A stretch of 64,000 nucleotides of DNA from Deltaproteobacteria bacterium (GTDB lineage Bacteria > Myxococcota_A > UBA796 > UBA2385). This document shows positions 38,529 to 45,949 of this stretch, one piece after another. The first letter of the stretch is position 1. The number at the start of each line of letters is the position of its first letter. Location of the stretch: contig JAEUKK010000048.1 in assembly GCA_016792625.1 (NCBI GenBank), positions 19,117 to 83,116 on the forward strand. Direction: 5' to 3'. The notes under the pieces were generated by a model, which ran no database searches, was not told the origin of the DNA, and was given only the letters and a program-made list of their open reading frames with translations. Position numbers and translations under genes: made by a program.

Positions 38529-39432
38529 CGGCGCTCCCGCGGAGCTGGGCGACGAAGCGCGGCAAAATGACCTTCTCGACGCGCATGCGGACGGCGTCGG
38601 GGGTGCGTTGCCCGCCCGCCTCGACCTCGACCCGCAAGCGGGGGCGCGCCCGGTGCTCGCTGGCCACCGCCCGGAGCCGGGGGTGCGGCCCGGCGGCCCG
38701 GCGCTGGCTGAGCCGCTCGACCTCGGCCCGCCCGGCCTCGGCGCGGGTGACGGCCAGGGTGGCCAGCTCGTCGCGCCCCGCCTCGCCGAGGATCAAGAGC
38801 TGGACGTTGGGCAGGGCGTCGAGCGTGCGGGCGGTGAGCTGCAGCAGCGGCGCGTCGGGTGGCGGGGTGGTCTGCCCTGGGGCAAGGGCGAGCTCGCCGG
38901 GGACGGTCACGGGCACCTGCACGGCCACCTCGGCCCAGGGGACGGGCTCACCCGCCGCGCGGGACCGCATCCAGGCCTGGACCAGCTCGAGGTCAGAGGG
39001 GAGGAAGGCCGCTTCGACGAAGGTGCGCAGCTGCTCAGCGATCTGGTGCGCTTGGGCGTGGAGGTCGGGGTCGCCGCCCGGCGCGCTGGCCTGCGCGGGC
39101 AGGGGCGCCCCGCCCTCACGGAGCAGGCGCCGGCGCCGGTCGATCACCGCGTTGCGCACGGCCCGCAGGTAGTAGGCGCGCAGGGGCTGGGCCACCGGCG
39201 CGGCCTGCGCCGGGTCAAAAGCAGCGAGGCAGCGAAGGAACAGCTCGTCGGCCAGCTCTTCGGCCTCTTGGTGCTCGTCGGTCAGCCCAGCGAGCCCGCG
39301 CGCGGCGATCGCCACCGCCAGGGGCCGGTGGAGGCGCCAGAGCCCCGCGGCCGCCTCAGGATCACGGTCGTGAAGCCATCGGGCGAGCAGGGGCGCCTCA
39401 GCCTTTGGGGTGCGGGAGGCGGTGTCGCTCAT
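38521..39432 (-). CDS. ECF-type sigma factor with an insertion in region 4
   Basis: This 303-residue protein has a sigma-70 region 2 (about 12-105): AEELADELFLRCLAAFDPAQ, then LRAYYLRAVRNAVIDRRRR. Region 4 appears split. Its first part is PSDLELVQAWMRSRAAGEPV followed by PWAEVAVQV (145-173), and its last part is QRTPDAVRMRVEKVILPRFV (275-294). In normal ECF factors these two pieces are contiguous. About 100 residues lie between them, including VQLLILGEAGRDELATLAVT, which looks OmpA-like. It overlaps the upstream LuxR-type gene by four bases and the downstream one-TM gene by eight, forming a three-gene regulatory operon. Confidence 0.75.
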   Translation of the reverse strand: MSDTASRTPKAEAPLLARWLHDRDPEAAAGLWRLHRPLAVAIAARGLAGLTDEHQEAEELADELFLRCLAAFDPAQAAPVAQPLRAYYLRAVRNAVIDRRRRLLREGGAPLPAQASAPGGDPDLHAQAHQIAEQLRTFVEAAFLPSDLELVQAWMRSRAAGEPVPWAEVAVQVPVTVPGELALAPGQTTPPPDAPLLQLTARTLDALPNVQLLILGEAGRDELATLAVTRAEAGRAEVERLSQRRAAGPHPRLRAVASEHRARPRLRVEVEAGGQRTPDAVRMRVEKVILPRFVAQLRGSADV

Positions 39433-40295
39433 GGCCAGTCCTGTCCGAGGGCGGCGGCCAGCTCGACGCGGCTGGAGACCCCCAGCGTTTTGTATACCCG
39501 CTTGAGGTGGGTGCGGACAGTCTCGGGGCTGCGGTGGATCGTGGCGGCGATCTCACCCACGGTGGCGCCGGCCGCTGCGTACTCGGCCACCGCCGCTTGC
39601 ACCGTGCTCAGCTGGGCGGCCACGGGCGCGGCCAGCGGCGGGATCGCCCGCAGGTCGACCAGCAGGTGGTCGCCCGCCGCGCCCCGCATCAGGCGCGCCT
39701 CACAGGCCACCCGCGCCGCCCGCAGCGCGCCGGCCACGCTCGGGTCGGCGTGCAGCCGGGCCAGCTCGGGCCGAAGCTCAGGCACGGCCGCCCAGGCCGC
39801 GGTGGCCCCGGCGCCCAGGGCCACCTCACCGCCCCGGGTCAGCAGCAGGGTCGCTGGCGCGGTCGGCAAGCGGCGGGCCTGCGCCTCGACCGCCAGCACC
39901 GCCTCCCGCGCGGCCGCCCACGCCGCGGTCGCCCCACCCGGCGGCGGGCCGAGCAGGCCCAGCCAACCAAAGACCTGCTCACCGGCGCTGATCAGGCCAC
40001 CCCAGACCTCATGGTTGCGGTGGTCGAGGCCGGCCACCCGGCGCAGGTCGGGCGCGTCAAAGGGGTGCATGGAGGAGGGTCGCCAGCCCAGCGTGGCCAC
40101 CGGCGTCCCCACCAGGGCGCGGTCGAGGCAGGGCGGGGCTGGGTGGGCCGTGAGGTGCACGCCGATGATGACGGGGCCCGGTTCGGCCCGCCCCAGCTGC
40201 AAATAGAGCGCCGGCCCCAGCGCAGCCAGCGGCGCGAGGCAGTCGTGCAGCGTGTCGTGGGGCGCGCGCGGCGGTGGGCGGTCGGCGGGCGGCAT
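39429..40295 (-). CDS. LuxR-type transcriptional regulator
   Basis: I choose the ATG at 40295, preceded by GGGAG, giving 288 residues; longer starts add an Arg/Pro-rich tail. The N-terminal 210 residues have no recognised sensor domain and include several Trp and aromatic positions (GLDHRNHEVWGGLISAGEQV, FGWLGLL). The C-terminus is a GerE/LuxR helix-turn-helix: AGATVGEIAATIHRSPETVR, then THLKRVYKTLGVSSRVELAA. It is the first gene of an operon with an ECF sigma factor and a one-TM protein, and it diverges from a caspase-like pair. It may control both sides of the divergent region. Confidence 0.83.
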   Translation of the reverse strand: MPPADRPPPRAPHDTLHDCLAPLAALGPALYLQLGRAEPGPVIIGVHLTAHPAPPCLDRALVGTPVATLGWRPSSMHPFDAPDLRRVAGLDHRNHEVWGGLISAGEQVFGWLGLLGPPPGGATAAWAAAREAVLAVEAQARRLPTAPATLLLTRGGEVALGAGATAAWAAVPELRPELARLHADPSVAGALRAARVACEARLMRGAAGDHLLVDLRAIPPLAAPVAAQLSTVQAAVAEYAAAGATVGEIAATIHRSPETVRTHLKRVYKTLGVSSRVELAAALGQDWP

Positions 40296-40367
40296 GGGCG
40301 GGGCTCCCGTTGAGGAGCGTGCGTACGACGGGCACCGGGGCGGACGAAACGGGCGCAGGGCGGCCTG

Positions 40368-40395
40368 CGGAAATTTCCGGGGCGCGCGGCGCGCC
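40368..40395. promoter_or_regulatory. Two adjacent palindromes in the LuxR/caspase divergent region
   Basis: CGGAAATTTCCG (40368-40379) is a perfect palindrome and one of the few AT-rich spots in the region. GGCGCGC-G-GCGCGCC follows at 40381-40395. They lie about 75 bases before the LuxR-type start and about 85 before the caspase-like start. This is a plausible shared operator. Confidence 0.5.
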
Positions 40396-40479
40396 TGGCG
40401 GGGCTGGCCAGGGACCCGCCGGTCGGGCAAATGGAGCGGCGAAGGTCGTCCCCCTCCCCGCTACCGCCAGAGCACGTCA

Positions 40480-42294
40480 ATGTCCGCCCCCGCCTGCCGC
40501 TCCGCCTCCCGCGCCGCGCCGCTCTGCGCGGCGGCGCTGTGCCTGGGCTTGCGGTCGGGTGAGGCCGACGCGGCGCGGGTCGATCCGGCCCCCATCCGCG
40601 CCCTGCTCATCGGGATCTCCGCGTACCCGACCTTCGACGCGACGCGCCCGGCCATCGGCGCGGCGCGTGACCTCGACGCCCTCAGCCTCGCGTTGCAGGC
40701 CCGGGGGGTCGACCCCGCAGGGATCGTGCGGCTCGAAGACGAAGCGGCGACCCGGGCCGGTGTGGTCGCCGCGATCCGCGGGCACCTCGGCGCTGCGCCG
40801 CGGGGCGCGCACCTGCTGCTGCATCTCTCGGCGCATGGCGCGCGCCGTCCCGACAACGACGGCGACGAGTCCGACGGCCAAGACGAGCTCCTCCTCACCT
40901 GGGGCCTCGGTCCACCCCTCGACGACGACACTCTCGCGGGCCTGATCTCCGAGCTCCGCGCCGCGGTCGGCCCCGAAGGCAGCGTCGTGGTCAGCGTGGA
41001 CGCCTGCTTCGGCGCCGCGGCGATGCGCGGCGAGGGCACCGCGCGCGTCCGCGGGGCCGGCCCCCCCGGGGCGGGCGCAGACCTCGAGGCAGGGGCCGGC
41101 GCGGCCCCGGTGGTGCTGCTCGGCGCCGCCCGGCCCGACGAGCCCGCCCGCGAGCTGCCCGCCGGCGGCGTTCACGGCGCCCCCGCGATCGGCGCGTTTA
41201 GCGGCGCCCTCGCCGAGGCGCTGAGCCGCCCCACCCGCACTTGGGAAGAGGTCCACCAGCACGTTCGTCTGCTGCTGAGCGCCCGGGCCCGCGGCCAGCA
41301 CCCCGAGGCCACCGGCGCCCTCGAGCTGGGCGTTTTTGGCCCCGCGGCGGGCCGCCCCGCGCCGGGCCTGCGCATCGACGGCGCCGACAGCGCGGGCCGC
41401 CTGCGCCTCGCCGCGGGCACCCTGCTCGGCCTGGGTCCGGGGGCTGAGCTCGAGGTCGAGGCGCCTGGCGGCGCGCGGGCCCGGCTGCAGGTGGAGTCTG
41501 CCGAGCTCGGGCAGGCCTGGCTCGAGGCCCCGTCGGGGGGCGGCGCGCCCTTTGTGGGCGGCTTGGCGCGCCCGGTGCGCTTGCCCGCGGCGGTCGCGGC
41601 TGTGCAGCTCTCGGGTGGGGACGCGCCGCTCCGGGCGGAGTGGACGGCGCAGCTCGCCTCGGCGCCGGGCCTTCGCATCACCGAAGATGCGCCGTTGGTC
41701 ATCGATCTCGGTCAGGGGGCCCGACTGCGTGGGCCCGGTGGCCCGCTGGCCGCCGATCCGCCCGGTGTGGGGCCAGGCGGGGCGGTCTGGGCGGCCCTGC
41801 TGCGCCAAGCGGCGGCGGCGCGGGTGATGGACCCGGGCGCCCCGGTGCACCCGGGCCTGCAGCTCGAGGTGCTCGAGGTGGACGGCCCGGGCGCGTGCAC
41901 CCGCCCGGTCGACGCGGCGGCGGCGGTGGAGGGGGTGACCACCATCGCCCTGGGCGCGCGGCTGCGGGTCGCGGCGCGGGTCGACGGGGCAGAGAGCCCG
42001 CACCTCACCCTGCTGCACGCCGATGGCGAGGGTCAGGTGCAAGTGCTCTGGCCGCCGCCCGGGGGTGTCTCTGAGCCGCTGCGGGCGGGAGTCTGGTGGT
42101 CGCCGCCGGTCTGCTGGCCGGTCACGCCCCCGCTGGGCACCGAGCGTGTGCGCGCCGTGCTCACGCCCCAGGCCCTCGACCTGCGCCCCTTCCTCGACGG
42201 AGGGGGGCGGTCCGGCCTCGATCTCGGCGCCGGCGGGGTGGCTGATCGGGTGGTGGAGATCGTGGCCCCGGGCCCCCGCGCGGAGCGCCGGTGA
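40480..42294 (+). CDS. Secreted caspase-like (C14-type) protein
   Basis: The ATG at 40480 gives 604 residues with a leader (PLCAAALCLGLRSGEADA). Residues about 38-330 form a caspase-like domain: ALLIGISAYP, DLDALSLAL, catalytic His119 (LHLSAHGA) and Cys176 (VVSVDACFGAA). The acidic loop DNDGDESDGQDE after the His is typical of bacterial caspase homologues that need calcium. The C-terminal 270 residues are beta-rich and may be a domain for envelope targeting or inhibition. It is divergent from regulators and coupled (GTGA) to a second caspase-like gene. The substrates are unknown; regulated proteolysis in the envelope is inferred. Confidence 0.82.
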   Translation: MSAPACRSASRAAPLCAAALCLGLRSGEADAARVDPAPIRALLIGISAYPTFDATRPAIGAARDLDALSLALQARGVDPAGIVRLEDEAATRAGVVAAIRGHLGAAPRGAHLLLHLSAHGARRPDNDGDESDGQDELLLTWGLGPPLDDDTLAGLISELRAAVGPEGSVVVSVDACFGAAAMRGEGTARVRGAGPPGAGADLEAGAGAAPVVLLGAARPDEPARELPAGGVHGAPAIGAFSGALAEALSRPTRTWEEVHQHVRLLLSARARGQHPEATGALELGVFGPAAGRPAPGLRIDGADSAGRLRLAAGTLLGLGPGAELEVEAPGGARARLQVESAELGQAWLEAPSGGGAPFVGGLARPVRLPAAVAAVQLSGGDAPLRAEWTAQLASAPGLRITEDAPLVIDLGQGARLRGPGGPLAADPPGVGPGGAVWAALLRQAAAARVMDPGAPVHPGLQLEVLEVDGPGACTRPVDAAAAVEGVTTIALGARLRVAARVDGAESPHLTLLHADGEGQVQVLWPPPGGVSEPLRAGVWWSPPVCWPVTPPLGTERVRAVLTPQALDLRPFLDGGGRSGLDLGAGGVADRVVEIVAPGPRAERR

Positions 42295-43466
42295 GGTCGG
42301 GCCTGCGCGCGACGGGCGCGCTCGCCGTGGCGCTGGCCTGCAGCCCGACCGCGTTGGGCGCCGCGCCGACCCGGGGACTCGGGCCCCCCGAGGGTGAGCT
42401 GCCCACCGCCGCCCAGCCCGTCTATGGCCGGCAGGTCGCTGTTTTGGTCGGCATCGACCGCTATGCCGACGCCGACGTACCCGGCCTCAGCTACGCGGTG
42501 CGCGACGTCGACGCCCTCGCTGCACTGCTGCGCCAGCGCTTCGGCTATGACGAGCTGATCGTGCTTCGCAACGAGGCTGCGACCCGAGAGGGCGTGCTGG
42601 CCGCCCTCAGCGGGCTGTCGAGCCTGCAGCCCGAGGACGCGGTGCTCGTCTTTTGGGCCGGGCATGGGGCCACCGCGGTCGGCGCCGGCGGGGAGTCGGT
42701 GGGCTACCTCGTGCCCTACGAGGGCTCGCTGTGGCCGGACCGCCTGCCGGTCGAAGACATCAGCATGGAGGAGCTCCGCGCCCTGCTGCTGCGGCTCATC
42801 CCGGCCCGGCATCGCCTGCTCGTGGTCGACGCCTGTTATGGCGGCTTGCTGACGGTGCGGGGCAGAGAGACCCTGCCGCCGCACGAGCTCGCCTACCTCG
42901 ACCGCGCGCGGCGTTTGCCGGCCGTGCAAGTGCTGACCGCGGGTGGGGTCGACCAACAGGTGCTCGACACCGGGCCAGGGGGGCACTCGGTGTTCACCGG
43001 CGCCCTGCTCGACGCCCTGTCGGCGCCCTTTGATTACCGCACGGCGTCGGAGCTGTCCTTCGAGGTGCAAGATCACGTGCAGCGGGCCAGCTTCGCGCGC
43101 GGCGGGCACCTGCAGACGCCAGAGTTCGCCCGGCTTGAGGGCGGGGGCGACTTCTTGTTTGTGCCCTTGGGCTCGCCGGCGGCGCGCTCGCCGGCCGCCT
43201 TGCGCGCGGCGACCCTGGCCCGCCGGGGGCAGGTGGTGCAGGCCGGCGGCTGGGGCTTGCTCGCCCTGGGCGCCGCGGGGCTGGTCACCGGCGCGGTCAC
43301 CCACGCGCGGTACACCAGCGCGCCGTTGGACGCAGGCCCGATGCCGGCGCTCTATCAAACGAACCGAGCGGCGGTCACCACGGGTTGGGTCGCGGGAGGG
43401 CTGGGCGCCGCGGCGCTCGGCTTCGGGTTTACCATCGAGGCCCGCGGGCAGCGGGAGGAGCGTTGA
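42291..43466 (+). CDS. Membrane-anchored caspase-like (C14-type) protein
   Basis: This 391-residue protein starts at GTG overlapping the previous stop by four bases. After a signal-like N-terminus (LAVALACSPTALGA) it has a complete caspase-like domain: VLVGIDRYAD, catalytic His125 (VFWAGHGAT) and Cys182 (LLVVDACYGG). Two hydrophobic helices near the C-terminus (WGLLALGAAGLVTGAV and GWVAGGLGAAALGFGF) anchor it in the membrane. It lacks the long beta-rich tail of its neighbour. The tandem arrangement suggests that one may activate the other, as in initiator-executioner pairs, although this is speculation. Confidence 0.85.
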   Translation: MRSGLRATGALAVALACSPTALGAAPTRGLGPPEGELPTAAQPVYGRQVAVLVGIDRYADADVPGLSYAVRDVDALAALLRQRFGYDELIVLRNEAATREGVLAALSGLSSLQPEDAVLVFWAGHGATAVGAGGESVGYLVPYEGSLWPDRLPVEDISMEELRALLLRLIPARHRLLVVDACYGGLLTVRGRETLPPHELAYLDRARRLPAVQVLTAGGVDQQVLDTGPGGHSVFTGALLDALSAPFDYRTASELSFEVQDHVQRASFARGGHLQTPEFARLEGGGDFLFVPLGSPAARSPAALRAATLARRGQVVQAGGWGLLALGAAGLVTGAVTHARYTSAPLDAGPMPALYQTNRAAVTTGWVAGGLGAAALGFGFTIEARGQREER

Positions 43467-44431
43467 TGCGGGGGATGTGGGTGGCGCTGCTGGCGCCGGC
43501 CTTGGGCTGTGTGGGCAAAGACACAGAGGAGGAGGAGGCCTGTGTGGTCGCGGAGGTGGCGCCGGTCTCACCCCTGGCGGGCGCGACCGAGGTCGCGGTG
43601 GACGCGGTGATCGAGGTGGAGGTCTCGCCGCCTGATGCGCGTGTCGCGCTGACCATCGACGGCGGGGTCACCGACGGCGCGGTGGAGCTGGCGGGCGCGG
43701 GGGCCCGCCGCACGCTCCAGCCTGCGGCCCCGCTGCAGCCGAGCACCACCTACACCGTGCGGGCCAGGAGCTGCGGCGCGACCGTCGGGCAGTGGAGCTT
43801 CGAGACGCGCGCCCCAGCCGTCGGCCCCGAGGTCGAGGGCCTGGCCTGGCACCTGAACTTCACCGATCCCGACATGGTGTGGACCCAGCCGCCCACCGCC
43901 CTGCCCCTCTCGGTGCTGGTCGGTGGCCTCGACACCACCCGCGGCTTGCTGGTCGGCTTCTCCTCGGTCGAGGGCAGCACGGGGGAGCTGGTGGCGGGTC
44001 TCTCCGAAGAGGTGGAGGGCGTGTTGGGCCAGCACCGCTGCATCGCCCCGGGCACCCTGTCTGGGGTCGACCTCTCCGCCAACCCGCGCTTCTCGGCCGG
44101 CCCCACCGACCTCGTCATCACCGACGGGGACGCGCCGATCTCTCTGCTCGGCATGGGCCTCGACGGCGTCGTGCGGGACGGCGGCGCCTGGGTTCAAGAC
44201 CTGCGGCTGCACGGGCGCTTCGACCTGCGGCAGATCGAGAGCGCCGAAGACCTCGACCTCTGCGGGCTCATCGTCGATGTCTACGGCGGCGACTGCTCAC
44301 CCTGCCCCGACCAGGGCCCCGACGATGAGCCCTGGTGCGCCGCGCTCGACATCACCGTGCCCCGCGCCACCCGCGTCGACATGCCAGCGTTGTCGGCCGT
44401 GATCGAGCCCGATCCCACATGCGACGAGTGA
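43466..44431 (+). CDS. Secreted lipoprotein with an Ig-like domain
   Basis: The ATG at 43466 shares a base with the previous stop (TGATG), giving 321 residues. The short signal ends LLAPALGCVGKDTEEEEACV (lipobox LGC). An Ig-like domain resembling bacterial Big_5 follows (VSPLAGATEVAVDAVIEVEV, then STTYTVRAR and WSFETRAP). The rest is beta-rich with cysteines (CGLIVDVYGGDCSPCPD). It is co-transcribed with the caspase-like genes and may be a surface structural protein or a substrate of those proteases; neither is shown by the sequence. Confidence 0.75.
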   Translation: MRGMWVALLAPALGCVGKDTEEEEACVVAEVAPVSPLAGATEVAVDAVIEVEVSPPDARVALTIDGGVTDGAVELAGAGARRTLQPAAPLQPSTTYTVRARSCGATVGQWSFETRAPAVGPEVEGLAWHLNFTDPDMVWTQPPTALPLSVLVGGLDTTRGLLVGFSSVEGSTGELVAGLSEEVEGVLGQHRCIAPGTLSGVDLSANPRFSAGPTDLVITDGDAPISLLGMGLDGVVRDGGAWVQDLRLHGRFDLRQIESAEDLDLCGLIVDVYGGDCSPCPDQGPDDEPWCAALDITVPRATRVDMPALSAVIEPDPTCDE

Positions 44432-45942
44432 GGCATCCGGGGTCTCTGTTCGCGCTGCTGTCTTGCGGCTGTGTGCTGTTGGACCGCGCCGACAAGGCCG
44501 CGCAGACTGACGTCGACGGTGACGGATGGAGCGCCTACGACGACTGCGACGACCGTGACCCCCTGCGGTACCCCCAGGCGCCGGAGCACTGCGACGGCCA
44601 AGACGACGACTGCGACGGGCAGATCGACGAAGGTCTGCACCCCGACGAGGACCAGGACGGGTATGGTTCGGACCTCGATGGTGCCTGCTTCGCCGGCTGG
44701 GTGCCCACGACGGGTGACTGCGATGACGCCAACCCGGCCGTCCACCCGGGGCTCGAGGAGCGCTGCGACGGCCGCAACACTGGCTGCCGCGCGGGCTGGA
44801 CGGTCGCCGACGAGGCCGGCCTGTTCACCTGGACCGACGCGGAGGGCGCCATCGAAGATTGGACCGCACAGGTCAGCGCGCTGGAGCCGGGCGGCGTGCT
44901 CCGCCTACCCGCTGTGGGGCGGCTGCAGGTCTGCGGGCGTGCCGACAGCTTTCTGCTCCGGGTCGAGGCCGAAGAATTTGAGGATCTGCAGATCACCGGC
45001 CGCGCGGTGGAGCTGGGCGGGGCCCTGCGGCGGCCGGTGTTCAACGGCGCGGCCAGCGACGGCGCGCCCGTCTTGCGGGCCTCGAGCCGGGTCGGCCTGC
45101 TCGAGGTCTCGGGGCTCGACCTCATCGGTGGCACGGGCGGCCTGGGCGTCGGCGGGGCGGGCCTCTCAGCCCAAGGCGGAGACATGGTCCGCCTCGACGA
45201 CGTCGTGCTGCGGAGCAACCTCGCCGCGCGCGAGGTCAACGGCGGCGGCGGGTACTTCGAGGGGGTCGGCCGCGTCGAGCTGCGGCGGGTGACGGTGCAG
45301 AACAACGTGCTGACGGGTCTGCAGCGCGGCGGGGGCCTCGCGGTGGTCGGCGGGCGCCTGCTGATCGAAGACAGCCTCATCGTCGACAACTTCGCCACCG
45401 AGCACGGCGGGGGGCTCTACCTCGACGGGGTCGAGGCGACCCTGCGCCGGGTGGAGCTGCGCAGCAACCGCGCCGACCACGGCGGGGGCGGCATTGAGGT
45501 CGGCGAGGGCTCTGAGGTGGACCTCTTCGACGTCATCTTCGAAGAGAACCACGCCAACACCGGCGGGGCGCTGCGCACCGAGGGCTGGACCCGCGGCTTC
45601 TGCGGGGACAGCGGCGGGGTTGCGGACCCCTCTCTCCGGTTGAACACCGCCGACAACCAAGGCGGGGCCTGGGCGGTGGGCGCCGAGGGCCAGCTCTGCT
45701 TCGCCGGCTGCGCCGCCGCCGACAACCGGGTGCTGCTGGAGCTCGGCTACGGGGGCGCAGGCTACGAGGACGGCCGCGTGGGCCCCGACAACGAGGTCCC
45801 GGGTCGGGCTTGGTACCGCCACGAGGGCACGGACCTGCGCTGCACCGCCTACGAGTGTCAGGGGGACGTCGCCGAGCTGTGGATGAACTGGGCGTCGATT
45901 CGGCCCCCGGTCGTCATCTCCTGCGCAGAGGCGGACCGGTAG
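44419..45942 (+). CDS. MopE-repeat lipoprotein with a beta-helix domain
   Basis: The ATG at 44419 overlaps the previous gene by 13 bases and gives 507 residues. The lipoprotein signal is LFALLSCGCVLLDR. Residues about 30-125 hold Asp/Cys-rich MopE-type metal-binding repeats (DVDGDGWSAYDDCDDRDP, EHCDGQDDDCDGQIDEG, TGDCDDANPAVHPGLEERCD), common in myxobacterial surface proteins and predicted to bind calcium. From residue 150 the sequence has regular right-handed beta-helix turns (VTVQNNVLTGLQRGGGLAVV, SLIVDNFATEHGGGLYLDGV). It is a cell-surface protein by design. It converges on the M36 protease gene with seven bases between the stops. Confidence 0.82.
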   Translation: MRRVRHPGSLFALLSCGCVLLDRADKAAQTDVDGDGWSAYDDCDDRDPLRYPQAPEHCDGQDDDCDGQIDEGLHPDEDQDGYGSDLDGACFAGWVPTTGDCDDANPAVHPGLEERCDGRNTGCRAGWTVADEAGLFTWTDAEGAIEDWTAQVSALEPGGVLRLPAVGRLQVCGRADSFLLRVEAEEFEDLQITGRAVELGGALRRPVFNGAASDGAPVLRASSRVGLLEVSGLDLIGGTGGLGVGGAGLSAQGGDMVRLDDVVLRSNLAAREVNGGGGYFEGVGRVELRRVTVQNNVLTGLQRGGGLAVVGGRLLIEDSLIVDNFATEHGGGLYLDGVEATLRRVELRSNRADHGGGGIEVGEGSEVDLFDVIFEENHANTGGALRTEGWTRGFCGDSGGVADPSLRLNTADNQGGAWAVGAEGQLCFAGCAAADNRVLLELGYGGAGYEDGRVGPDNEVPGRAWYRHEGTDLRCTAYECQGDVAELWMNWASIRPPVVISCAEADR

Positions 45943-45949
45943 GGAGCGC

